DNA from: Castellaniella sp.
Lineage (GTDB): Bacteria; Pseudomonadota; Gammaproteobacteria; Burkholderiales; Burkholderiaceae_B
DNA: 64,000 nucleotides
Reading direction: 5' to 3'
NCBI RefSeq assembly: GCF_034675845.1
Contig: NZ_JAUCCU010000001.1
Span: 1,178,001-1,242,000 of the forward strand
How positions within the stretch are numbered: position 1 is the stretch's first letter; every line of letters begins with the position of its first letter. The position numbers and the translations under genes were made by a program. The notes beneath the pieces were generated by a model. That model had not been told where the DNA came from. It ran no database searches and saw only the letters and a list, made by a program, of their open reading frames with translations. Of this stretch, positions 43,566-51,287 are shown one piece after another.

Positions 43566-43594
43566 ATTGAAACACATTTAAGTTTCAACGTCAA
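43566..43594 (-). promoter_or_regulatory. Candidate extra upstream promoter of operon B
   Basis: TTGACG (43594-43589), a 17-base spacer and TTCAAT (43571-43566) on the minus strand lie about 130 bases upstream of the shared promoter and outside the repeated unit. An inverted repeat, TGAAAC..GTTTCA, covers the spacer and -10. If active it gives operon B a P1/P2 pair that operon A lacks. Confidence 0.45.
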
Positions 43595-43755
43595 GCCCTA
43601 CCGCATTCGGCCTAGACCGAATCTTCGTCGTCAGCGGGAAATCCTGAATCGGGCTTTAGCCTGCAAACTCTGGCTTTCCTGCCTGGCTATCCATCGGTGT
43701 TACCCGGTGAATTCAGGGTTAACCCCTGGGTGCCTGGCGGCGAAGAGGTCGAACT

Positions 43756-44042
43756 ATAGCACGGTTTTTTTGAGTTGTGCAAATGGGTCTGAAAACCACG
43801 ATCGAAGCCTTGGGTGGGGCAGGCAAGCCTGATTCAAGCCGCACAGGAAGAACGCCGCCAGATCGCTGACCTGTATGCGCAACAGGTAATCCATATCGCC
43901 TGATATGGTGCAGCACTGGATGATCTCGGGCCACATAGCGACGGACATAACCTGGCTCTTCGAGGCGCTTGTCGCGCTGCAAACATGGGTTGGGCGAAAG
44001 GCCCGCTGACGGGGTTCGTTTCGTCCAGATCAGCAGAATGCG
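43756..44042 (-). pseudogene. Decayed Lrp/AsnC family regulator
   Basis: Two fragments of an Lrp/AsnC regulator are readable in different frames on the minus strand. The first, about 44030-43935, reads GLSPNPCLQRDKRLEEPGYV then RRYVA, the recognition helix and wing of the Lrp winged helix. The second, about 43945-43850, reads WPEIIQCCTISGDMDYLLRI then QVSDLAAF, the ligand-sensing RAM domain. Between them a frame change and a loss of about 45 residues remove the hinge; the N-terminal start and the last third are also degraded. No intact copy can be made. The neighbouring rrn repeat suggests the locus has been rearranged. Confidence 0.75.
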
Positions 44043-44196
44043 TCATGAGGTATTCAGGGAGTCACCAAGTAAGCTGCAATTGGCAATCCGAGTGCATACA
44101 ATGGGCGCTATATTCCGCTAAGCCGCTCTGTTGCACACCTGCGGATTGATCTGGTCGCCTTTGTTATCCCGCCCCAACCTGCCCCGCCCCCTTCCC

Positions 44197-45180
44197 ATGA
44201 TGCCCCTTCTGTCCTATCTGAATACGATCCGCCAGCGCAGCACACATATGTTCATGACCATTGCCCGCATCATGGTGCCGGTGATGGTCATCGTGTATGT
44301 CGCGGATCGCCTGGGACTGGTCAGGCTGGCGGGCGAAGCCCTGGCGCCCGCCATGGCGCTGCTGGGCCTGCCGCCCCAGGCCGGCATCATCTGGGTGACC
44401 ACGGTCATTACCAATATCTATGGCGGCATGGCATCCATGGCGGCGCTATCGGACGGATTGGACATGAGCGTCGCCCAGGTCAGTGCGCTGGGGGCCATGA
44501 TGCTGTTTGCCCATAACATCCCGACCGAACAAGCCATTGTGCGCCGCGCCGGGGCCAGTGCGCTGGTGACCGGCAGTCTGCGTATCGGGGTCGGGATTTT
44601 ATATGGCGCGGCAGTGACCTGGACCTGTCATGCGCTGGGATGGCTGCAGGAACCGGTGTCATTTGCCTGGATGGGGCAGGATGCGGGGCTGAACCAGGGC
44701 CCACCGGACTTTCTGCCCTGGTTATGGACCACAGCAGAATCACTGCTGCTGGTGCTGGCGGTGATCGTGGTACTGGTGGTGTTGCTGGATTTGCTGGAAC
44801 GCCTGGGCATCACACGGCTGGTGACACGGCTGCTGACGCCCGTGCTGCGTCTATCGGGCCTGGAAGAACGCGCCGCACCGCTGACCACGGTAGGCGTACT
44901 GCTGGGGCTGGCTTACGGCGGGGCCTTGATCATCGAGGCGGCAGAGCGCGAGAACTTCAGTCCACGCACGCGATTGCTGGCCCTGTCATGGTTGTCGCTA
45001 TGCCATGCACTGATCGAGGATACTTTGCTGATTATGGCCCTGGGGGCCGATATCTGGGTCATTCTGGTGCTGCGCAGCCTGGTGACGCTGGGCATACTAG
45101 CGGGCATGGCGGCATTGACTCAGCCGCATACCCGGTGGGGCCGACGCCTGGCCGCGCGCGCAGTTGGCGCCGGGCCGTAG
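44197..45180 (+). CDS. Nucleoside-recognition (Gate) domain membrane protein
   Basis: This protein of about 327 residues has some eight membrane segments and two Gate-type repeats: TIARIMVPVMVIVYVADRLG in the N-half followed by ITNIYGGMASMAALSDGLD, and LLGLAYGGALIIEAAEREN with LSLCHALIEDTLLIMALGAD in the C-half. This arrangement matches the nucleoside recognition / YjiG-SpmA/SpmB-like membrane family, whose substrates are mostly unknown. I place the start at 44197 (MMPLLSYLNTIRQRSTHMFM), but there is no clear Shine-Dalgarno and the frame is open 22 codons upstream. It stands alone between the decayed Lrp gene and msrA. Confidence 0.75.
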   Translation: MMPLLSYLNTIRQRSTHMFMTIARIMVPVMVIVYVADRLGLVRLAGEALAPAMALLGLPPQAGIIWVTTVITNIYGGMASMAALSDGLDMSVAQVSALGAMMLFAHNIPTEQAIVRRAGASALVTGSLRIGVGILYGAAVTWTCHALGWLQEPVSFAWMGQDAGLNQGPPDFLPWLWTTAESLLLVLAVIVVLVVLLDLLERLGITRLVTRLLTPVLRLSGLEERAAPLTTVGVLLGLAYGGALIIEAAERENFSPRTRLLALSWLSLCHALIEDTLLIMALGADIWVILVLRSLVTLGILAGMAALTQPHTRWGRRLAARAVGAGP

Positions 45181-45254
45181 CAATCGCCCAAGCGAATGCT
45201 CACTTCTCTTAGTGGGTTCAGCAAGAATGACGAATCACGCGACAGGCAGAGCGA

Positions 45255-45785
45255 TTACTGGCTGCTGTCCAGCAGATGGGCGTAGCGTTGGCGGAATTTT
45301 GCCATTTTCGGACTGATGACAAAGCGACAGTAGCCCTGGTCGGGATAGCGCCGGTAGTAGTCCTGGTGTTCGGGCTCGGCAGGCCAGAAATCACCTGCGG
45401 CCTGGATGCGGGTACAGATCGGCGCATCAAAATACGTCTGTGCCTGAGCCCGTGCATCGTTGGCGATCTGATGCTGATGGTCGTCCAGATAGAAAATAGC
45501 CGATGCGTACTGTGGGCCGATATCGTTGCCCTGCCGGTCCGGGGTCGTGGGGTCATGAATGCCGAAGAAAACATCCAACACTGCACGATAGGATATTTTT
45601 GCAGGATCGAACCGCAGCCGCACGACTTCGATGTGGCCGGTGTCCTGACCACAAACCTGTTGGTAGGTGGGCGACGGCACATGCCCGCCGCAATAGCCAG
45701 GCTGGACATCCTGCACCCCCGCCAGCGCACGGAATACGGGCTCCAGGCACCAGAAGCAACCGCCGCCCAATACTGCATGTTCCAT
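45255..45785 (-). CDS. msrA: Peptide methionine sulfoxide reductase MsrA
   Basis: MsrA reduces methionine-S-sulfoxide in oxidised proteins. The 176-residue protein has the catalytic motif GGGCFWCLE with Cys10, then AGVQDVQPGYCGGHV, DTGHIEVVRLRFDP and FGIHDPTTPDRQGNDIGPQY, all typical. The catalytic Cys is very near the N-terminus, as in short cytoplasmic MsrA forms, and there is no signal peptide or fused MsrB. It is divergent from lgt across a 78-base gap. Confidence 0.96.
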   Translation of the reverse strand: MEHAVLGGGCFWCLEPVFRALAGVQDVQPGYCGGHVPSPTYQQVCGQDTGHIEVVRLRFDPAKISYRAVLDVFFGIHDPTTPDRQGNDIGPQYASAIFYLDDHQHQIANDARAQAQTYFDAPICTRIQAAGDFWPAEPEHQDYYRRYPDQGYCRFVISPKMAKFRQRYAHLLDSSQ

Positions 45786-45863
45786 CTGATCCCCCTACCA
45801 AATAGCGCGTCAAAAGCCCAACTAAACTATTATCCATGATTGTTCTATCTTGCGGTGCCTGAC

Positions 45864-46658
45864 ATGCTTTTTCCTCATATCGACCCCGTTGCCTTGCAGA
45901 TCGGCCCGGTGGCCATCCATTGGTACGGACTGATGTACCTGGCAGGCTTTGCCCTGGCCTGGCTGCTGGGACGCTGGCGCATCCATCACCATCCCTGCGG
46001 ACTGAACCTGCGCGACCTGGAGGACATTATTTTCTATGGTGTGCTGGGTGTGGTGCTGGGCGGGCGCCTGGGGTATGCGCTGTTTTATAAATTCGACGAC
46101 TATCTGGCCCACCCGACCTCGCTGCTGTATGTCTGGCAAGGCGGCATGTCTTTTCATGGCGGCCTGCTGGGTGTTGTGATTGCCATGCTGATTTTTGCCC
46201 GCAAGCGCGGCATGAAGCTGCTGGCCATCGGGGATTTCATTGCCCCGCTGATCCCCTTGGGGCTGGCCGCCGGGCGGCTGGGCAACTTCATCAATGGGGA
46301 ACTTTGGGGGCGCCCCACAGATTTACCCTGGGCCATGGTGTTTCCGGGCAGCCAGGACGGGATTGCACGGCACCCGTCTCAGTTGTATGAAATGGGGCTG
46401 GAGGGCTTTGTGCTGTTTGCCGTGGTGTGGTGGTTTGCCCGCAAACCCCGCCCCACGGGACAAACCAGCGCCGTGTTTCTGATGGCTTACGGGGTATTGC
46501 GGTTCTTGGTGGAATTCACCCGCGAGCCCGATGATTTCCTGGGCCTGCTGACGGGTGGCCTGTCGATGGGGCAGTTGCTGTCTATTCCAATGGTGTTGAT
46601 TGGCCTGGGTCTGTTTTGGCGGGCTGCAAAACAATCACCCCCTGCACCGACACGCTGA
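45864..46658 (+). CDS. lgt: Prolipoprotein diacylglyceryl transferase Lgt
   Basis: Lgt attaches diacylglycerol to the lipobox cysteine of prelipoproteins in the inner membrane. Starting at 45864 (MLFPHIDPVALQIGPVAIHW) the product has 264 residues and about seven membrane segments; an ATG eight codons upstream is open but departs from the family N-terminus. The Lgt signature GRLGNFINGELWGR covers residues 138-151, and GGRLGYALFYK and MSFHGGLLG are also conserved. Pal, encoded in this window, is one likely client. Its last 77 bases overlap the convergent SIMPL gene. Confidence 0.96.
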   Translation: MLFPHIDPVALQIGPVAIHWYGLMYLAGFALAWLLGRWRIHHHPCGLNLRDLEDIIFYGVLGVVLGGRLGYALFYKFDDYLAHPTSLLYVWQGGMSFHGGLLGVVIAMLIFARKRGMKLLAIGDFIAPLIPLGLAAGRLGNFINGELWGRPTDLPWAMVFPGSQDGIARHPSQLYEMGLEGFVLFAVVWWFARKPRPTGQTSAVFLMAYGVLRFLVEFTREPDDFLGLLTGGLSMGQLLSIPMVLIGLGLFWRAAKQSPPAPTR

Positions 46659-47388
46659 TGGTTTGCTGGCCTGCTTCCAGAGGGGCTGCAACCTTGTCGG
46701 CTGCCATGGCGCTCATCATCATGCGCGGCGCAGGTGCATACGAGATTTCGCCCGAGCCGCCCAGATCCAGGGAATGTAAACGGTAGCTGGGAAATTGCAG
46801 CGCCTGTGTCAGGGCCTGAGCACGATCCCGGAAGGCCTGCACGGCCTGTTGCATGAGTTTTTGTTCCTCGGCCGCCTGGCGTTTCCGGGAGACGGAAAAC
46901 GACAGGCCATCGATGGACAGATGCGGGGACATCTGGGCCGCCAACTGCGACGTGGCATTGAAGTCCTGGGATTTCAACAGGATTTCGGCACGGCCGCGCC
47001 ATTCGGCTATTTTTCCGTCACGGTCGTTGGAAGGCCAGATGCGATAGGCGCCGCTGCGGACCTCGATATTGTCATGCCCCTTGGCCTGTTTCATCGCGGC
47101 ATCCAGTCGTGTGTTGAGCTGATCCGAGACCTGCTGCTGAGTCGTCCCGGAAAGTTCGGCCGACAGCGTGACCTGTACGGTGTCCTGCTGGACTTCGGTA
47201 CTGGCCTGGGCCGACAGCGTGGCTCGGGGATAGGAATCGGCGGGTTCGTGCGCCTGCGCCAGCGGCGCCAATGCCAATAACCCACCCAAGACCATCGCGT
47301 GCCATGAAAGCCGGGCAGGTTTCAAGGCCGATTGATGCCAGAAGGAACGACCAAACCGGCCGCAAGCGTTGGAGGAAGAGATGGTCAT
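46582..47388 (-). CDS. SIMPL domain (DUF541) periplasmic protein
   Basis: This 268-residue protein has an N-terminal export signal (hydrophobic MVLGGLLALAPLAQA after a long basic lead) and a SIMPL/DUF541 domain: ATLSAQASTEVQQDTVQVTL, VRSGAYRIWPSNDRDGKIAE, WRGRAEILLKSQDFNATSQL and a C-terminal ISVSVQGVIVLQP strand. Family members are BP26/YggE-like outer-envelope proteins of unclear function, often tied to oxidative stress. AGGG six bases before the ATG supports the start. A terminator ends only about 10 bases upstream, and the 3' end overlaps lgt by 77 bases. Confidence 0.85.
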   Translation of the reverse strand: MTISSSNACGRFGRSFWHQSALKPARLSWHAMVLGGLLALAPLAQAHEPADSYPRATLSAQASTEVQQDTVQVTLSAELSGTTQQQVSDQLNTRLDAAMKQAKGHDNIEVRSGAYRIWPSNDRDGKIAEWRGRAEILLKSQDFNATSQLAAQMSPHLSIDGLSFSVSRKRQAAEEQKLMQQAVQAFRDRAQALTQALQFPSYRLHSLDLGGSGEISYAPAPRMMMSAMAADKVAAPLEAGQQTISVSVQGVIVLQPAKTDPGQSTPLE

Positions 47389-47398
47389 GAGTGGCCCT

Positions 47399-47431
47399 AA
47401 AAAAAAGGCCTGCCGTATTTCACGGCAGGCC
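47399..47431 (-). terminator. Terminator after 6S RNA
   Basis: A perfect 10-base-pair stem (47407-47416 with 47422-47431) and a 5-base loop are followed on the minus strand by eight T residues (47406-47399). It is the strongest intrinsic terminator in this part of the window. It lies only 10 bases before the SIMPL start codon. Confidence 0.92.
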
Positions 47432-47439
47432 TGCTGTAA

Positions 47440-47622
47440 ATGCCCCGCCTGTGCCGTCTAGGCCGGCATCCCGGAACCGGAGTTCACGGTGGTCGCTTTC
47501 AGTCAGATTTCGGGCTATCCAGTGAAGGTAGCTCTCCTAGCTGTCAATCCAGCAACCGTATGCCAATAGCATTGGTTCAAGGAATGTATGGCCAGGTCTC
47601 GAACACGGCAGGGACTTGGAAG
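47440..47622 (-). ncRNA. ssrS: 6S RNA
   Basis: 6S RNA binds sigma-70 RNA polymerase and damps transcription in stationary phase. The minus-strand sequence has a closing stem (CCTGCCGT at 47613-47606 region paired with ACGGC..AGG at 47457-47448), a central CCTTGAACC near-match to the E. coli block, and a long imperfect hairpin overall. It lies downstream of zapB-zapA, the conserved position of ssrS in proteobacteria, and ends in a strong terminator. Sequence conservation of 6S is low, so ends are estimates. Confidence 0.75.
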
Positions 47623-47713
47623 GCAGGATGCCTGAAAGGGCATCCCAAAATCAAATACAAGAGCAAGGCTTCTAGTTTACGCGCAATTTTACCGGGTGAC
47701 AGGCAAACCGTCG

Positions 47714-48016
47714 TTAATCGGCGCCCCCGAGGATTTCGTCGAGCATATGGTTCATGCCTTCGATTTTACCCCTGAAGTCGCCCACGGCGATCTCGCTGAG
47801 TGGGCCATCGGGTGCGCGCAGGGTAAGAAGTTCATTGGCAATATGAATCGCGGCCATGACGGCGATGCGTTCATTGCTGGCGACTTTGCCGCTGCCCTTG
47901 ATGGCCAGCATGCGCTGATCAACCTGGCGTACTGCGGCCAGAAGGGCGTCTTTTTCGGAGGCGGCGCAGGCCAGCGAATAATCGCGGCCCAGAATAGAGA
48001 CATCTACGCGTTCCAT
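47714..48016 (-). CDS. zapA: Cell division protein ZapA
   Basis: ZapA binds FtsZ and bundles Z-ring filaments. The 100-residue protein has the ZapA start MERVDVSILGRDYSLACAAS, then KDALLAAVRQVDQRMLAIKG and a helical region RIAVMAAIHIANELLTL. Length and the pair with a ZapB-like coiled-coil gene just upstream (3 bases between) match the betaproteobacterial arrangement. It likely shares a transcript with the zapB-like gene and possibly 6S RNA. Confidence 0.93.
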   Translation of the reverse strand: MERVDVSILGRDYSLACAASEKDALLAAVRQVDQRMLAIKGSGKVASNERIAVMAAIHIANELLTLRAPDGPLSEIAVGDFRGKIEGMNHMLDEILGGAD

Positions 48017-48019
48017 GGA

Positions 48020-48421
48020 TCAGACCTCCGCGCCGGGCAGGCGTTCTAGGATGAGTTCAATTTGTTCTTGGGCCCCGGTAGCAGCAACACGCAGACGGTC
48101 GCAATCGGCCTCGGAAGCCAGCAAGCGCTGCTGCAGGGATTGTGCACGCGCGTGCTGTTCGTGCAGCTGGGTTTCAAGAGTACCGTGCGTCTGAGTGGCT
48201 TCGTTGCGCACGGCCTGAAGCTCGAGGTCGTGGCGGGCAAGCCGTTCGGACATACGGGCGAACTCGTCGCGCTCGGTGGCCTGCTGGGCCTGGAGTGCCA
48301 GGTATTGCTGCTGGAGTTGCTGGATTTTAGCCTGCAGGGCAGCGCGTTCGGCCTGCAGGCCCTGTGCCAGCTGGACGGTCCGCTGTACGCGCTGCGACAG
48401 GGCGTCGAGATCTTCGAGCAT
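48020..48421 (-). CDS. zapB: ZapB-like coiled-coil protein
   Basis: The 133-residue protein is nearly all predicted coiled coil (LEDLDALSQRVQRTVQLAQG, ERAALQAKIQQLQQQYLALQ and similar), with no membrane segment or signal. Its place before zapA suggests a ZapB-type role, linking ZapA to the nucleoid or stabilising the Z ring, but the sequence itself is low in information and the function rests on context. It ends 3 bases before zapA and starts 15 bases after the rppH stop. Confidence 0.7.
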   Translation of the reverse strand: MLEDLDALSQRVQRTVQLAQGLQAERAALQAKIQQLQQQYLALQAQQATERDEFARMSERLARHDLELQAVRNEATQTHGTLETQLHEQHARAQSLQQRLLASEADCDRLRVAATGAQEQIELILERLPGAEV

Positions 48422-48436
48422 GCGATCTATCCTGTG

Positions 48437-49015
48437 TTAGGTGGTGGACTGGTTACGGGAAGGCCCGACAAGTGTCGGCGACTGGCTGACGGGCGCAGTG
48501 CCGCGATGCCCCCGGTGACGCAAATAGCGGTTCTCGCGCCCGCGCCGAAACAACAGGCTGGAGAGCTCGTTGAGGGCCAGGGTGTAGACTTCGCGTTTGA
48601 ATTCGATCACAGCGTCTAGTGGTACCCAATAGGCATTCCAGCGCCAAGCGTCGAATTCGGGCGTATCGCTGGCGCGCAAGGACACATCGGTGTCTCGTCC
48701 GACCATACGCAGCAAGAACCAGATTTGTTTCTGGCCTTTGTAGTGGCCGCGGAGTTCTCGGCGCACATAGTGGTCTGGCACGGTATAACGTAGCCAGTCC
48801 CTGGTTCGCCCCAAAATGCGGACATGATCGGCCTGCAGGCCGGTTTCCTCGTGAAGCTCGCGGTACATCGCCTGCACGGGAGTTTCGCCGTGCTTGATGC
48901 CGCCCTGCGGAAATTGCCACGCGTGTTCGCGGATGCGTTTACCCCAGAAAACCTCGTTTTTCTGGTTCACGAGAATGATGCCGACATTGGGACGGTAGCC
49001 TTCGCGATCCAACAT
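48437..49015 (-). CDS. rppH: RNA pyrophosphohydrolase RppH
   Basis: RppH removes pyrophosphate from the 5' end of triphosphorylated transcripts, opening them to RNase E. I start it at the ATG at 49015 (MLDREGYRPNVGIILVNQKN), with GAGG seven bases upstream, giving 192 residues. The Nudix box begins GGIKHGE at 38-44 and ends REL(H)EETGL at residues 52-60. The C-terminal tail (RGRENRYLRHRG... to the end) is not part of the fold and is basic and variable. It diverges from proS across 66 bases. Confidence 0.95.
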   Translation of the reverse strand: MLDREGYRPNVGIILVNQKNEVFWGKRIREHAWQFPQGGIKHGETPVQAMYRELHEETGLQADHVRILGRTRDWLRYTVPDHYVRRELRGHYKGQKQIWFLLRMVGRDTDVSLRASDTPEFDAWRWNAYWVPLDAVIEFKREVYTLALNELSSLLFRRGRENRYLRHRGHRGTAPVSQSPTLVGPSRNQSTT

Positions 49016-49081
49016 GGGCCACCTCGGTTGTGAATTCAATACAATTACCTTCGATTATACGTACCCAGCGGGATCCCTACC

Positions 49082-50815
49082 ATGTACGCCACCAAGTACC
49101 ACCTGAACACCCTGAAAGAAGCCCCTGCCGATGCTGAAGTCGTCAGTCACCAACTGATGACCCGCGCCGGCATGATTCGCAAAATAGCCGGCGGCGTTTA
49201 TACCTATATGCCCATGGGGCTGAAGGTTTTGCGCAAGATCGAGGCCATTGTGCGCGAGGAAATGAACCAGGCGGGCGCCATCGAGCTGCTGATGCCCGTC
49301 GTCCAGCCCGCCGAACTATGGCAAGAATCTGGCCGCTGGGAACAATACGGCGCCGAACTGCTGCGCATCAAGGACCGCCATCAGCGTGACTTCGTGCTGC
49401 AGCCCACCTCTGAAGAAGTCATTACGGACATTGCACGCAATGAAATCCACAGTTGGCGTCAACTGCCGCTGAACTTCTACCATATCCAGACGAAGTTTCG
49501 CGATGAACGCCGACCACGCTTTGGCCTGATGCGCGGGCGCGAGTTCACGATGAAGGATGCCTATTCGTTCGATCGTGACGAAGCAAGCGCCCTGGCCAGT
49601 TACGACATCATGTACGCCGCCTACCAGCGCATTTTCACGCGCCTGGGCCTGACTTTCCGGGCGGTAGCGGCGGACACGGGTTCGATTGGCGGTTCGCGCA
49701 GCCACGAATTCCAGGTGATCGCCGACACGGGCGAAGACCTGATCGTCTATAACCCGGACTCAGATTATGCGGCCAACATCGAGCTGGCCGACGCCCCCTG
49801 CCTGTTGTCGGGCCGCGAACCGGCCCGCGAAAGCATGGAAAAACGCGCCACGCCAGATGCCCCGAAATGCGAAATCGTGGCCGAGCAACTGGGCTTGCCG
49901 CTGGCGCGCACCATCAAGTCGGTGGTTCTGGCCTCCGACCCTGCCGATGGCCCTGCCCGTCTATGGCTGCTGATGCTGCGCGGCGATCACGACACCAACG
50001 AAATCAAAGTCGGCAAGCTGGCCGGCCTGGAAGACGGCTATCGGCTGGCCACCGAGGCTGAAATTCAGGATGTATTTGCCTGCACCCCCGGGTATCTGGG
50101 CCCCGTGGGTCTGGATCGCAGCAAAATCACCGTCATTGCCGACCTGACGGTGGCCTATATGGGTGATTTTGTCTGCGGCGCCAACGAAGCCGGTTTCCAC
50201 CTGAGCGGCGTGAACTGGGGCCGCGATCTGCCCGAGCCTGATCGGGTGGCGGACTTGCGTAATGTGGTGGCGGGCGATCCCGACCCCCAGGGCGGCACGC
50301 TGGCGATCCAGCGCGGTATCGAGGTCGGCCATGTGTTTTTCCTGGGCGACAAGTATTCCCGCGCCCTGAATGCGACATTCCTGGATACCGATGGCAAGCC
50401 CGTGGTCCTGCAGATGGGCTGCTACGGCATTGGTGTCAGCCGCATTGCCGCCGCCGCCATCGAACAAAACCACGACGAACGCGGCATGATCTGGCCGCGC
50501 GCCCTGGCGCCCTTCGAGGTCGTGCTGTGCCCCATCGGCATCGGCAAAAGTGCAACCGTGCGCAACGCCGCCGAGACCCTGTACCGGGCCTTGCTGGCCC
50601 AAGGCGTGGATGTGATACTGGATGATCGCGACAATCGCCCAGGCACCATGTTCGCCGACTGGGAGCTGATCGGGGTGCCGCTGCGCGTGACCCTGGGTGA
50701 CCGAGGACTGAAGGAAGGCATTGTCGAGATCCAGACGCGCCGCGAAAAGGAGGCGGCAAAAATCAGCCCGGACCTTGCAGTGCAGCATATTCTGCAAGCC
50801 CTGGAATCGCTTTGA
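49082..50815 (+). CDS. proS: Prolyl-tRNA synthetase ProS
   Basis: ProS charges tRNA-Pro with proline. The 577-residue protein is the bacterial form: an N-terminal class II catalytic part (AGMIRKIAGGVYTYMPMGLK, motif 2 FRDERRPRFGLMRGREFTMK), an insertion editing domain around residues 230-400 (LGLPLARTIKSVVLASD), motif 3 CYGIGVSRIAAAAIEQNHD and a C-terminal anticodon-binding domain ending ILDDRDNRPGTMFADWELIG. Length is normal. It begins the plus-strand block that leads into the tol operon. Confidence 0.97.
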   Translation: MYATKYHLNTLKEAPADAEVVSHQLMTRAGMIRKIAGGVYTYMPMGLKVLRKIEAIVREEMNQAGAIELLMPVVQPAELWQESGRWEQYGAELLRIKDRHQRDFVLQPTSEEVITDIARNEIHSWRQLPLNFYHIQTKFRDERRPRFGLMRGREFTMKDAYSFDRDEASALASYDIMYAAYQRIFTRLGLTFRAVAADTGSIGGSRSHEFQVIADTGEDLIVYNPDSDYAANIELADAPCLLSGREPARESMEKRATPDAPKCEIVAEQLGLPLARTIKSVVLASDPADGPARLWLLMLRGDHDTNEIKVGKLAGLEDGYRLATEAEIQDVFACTPGYLGPVGLDRSKITVIADLTVAYMGDFVCGANEAGFHLSGVNWGRDLPEPDRVADLRNVVAGDPDPQGGTLAIQRGIEVGHVFFLGDKYSRALNATFLDTDGKPVVLQMGCYGIGVSRIAAAAIEQNHDERGMIWPRALAPFEVVLCPIGIGKSATVRNAAETLYRALLAQGVDVILDDRDNRPGTMFADWELIGVPLRVTLGDRGLKEGIVEIQTRREKEAAKISPDLAVQHILQALESL

Positions 50816-50859
50816 AAACCAGGCCCGTCCCCTGATATGTCACACCGGTTAACGAAAAA

Positions 50860-51285
50860 ATGAGCAGCAATCCGCCCAATTCTTCCGACGAACTGGCCAT
50901 TCGCGTATATTACGAGGACACCGATACCGGTGGCGTCGTGTATTACGCCAATTACCTGAAATTCTTCGAGCGCGGCCGCACCGAATGGCTGCGCGCGCTC
51001 GGGGTCGACCAACGCGAACTTGCTGCTCGGGAACAAATGATGTTTGTAGTCAGACATGCGGACATTGCCTATCGGCAGGCGGCACGTCTGGATGATGTCA
51101 TCCACATCCGAACTTCGGTCTCGCAACTGCGGGCGTCCCTGCTGGAATTTCACCAGCAGGCTTGGCGCGACGATCAACTGCTGGCTTCGGCCACAGTCCA
51201 GATCTGCACCATACACGCCCATACTTTCAAACCCATCCGTCTGTCTCCTGCCCTGCGGGATCTTTTGAACAAGGCCATTCATTAA
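50860..51285 (+). CDS. ybgC: Acyl-CoA thioesterase YbgC
   Basis: YbgC is a hotdog-fold acyl-CoA or acyl-ACP thioesterase commonly first in the tol-pal operon. The 141-residue protein has the catalytic block DTDTGGVVYYANYLKFFERG with the active-site Asp and aromatic residues, then ARTEWLRALG-like GRTEWLRALGVDQ. Its link to phospholipid or envelope metabolism is from the family. It ends 2 bases before tolQ and starts 44 bases after proS. Confidence 0.93.
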   Translation: MSSNPPNSSDELAIRVYYEDTDTGGVVYYANYLKFFERGRTEWLRALGVDQRELAAREQMMFVVRHADIAYRQAARLDDVIHIRTSVSQLRASLLEFHQQAWRDDQLLASATVQICTIHAHTFKPIRLSPALRDLLNKAIH

Positions 51286-51287
51286 CC

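Larger units (their letters stand above)
43168..43755 (-). other. rrn leader, promoters and upstream region (operon B)
   Basis: These roughly 590 bases hold no intact gene. The part up to 43528 repeats the operon A leader and promoter. The part from 43529 is unique and contains a second candidate promoter (43566-43594), the inverted repeat TGAAAC..GTTTCA overlapping it, and ATTCGG CCTAGA CCGAAT (43604-43621), a hairpin or protein site. Confidence 0.7.
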
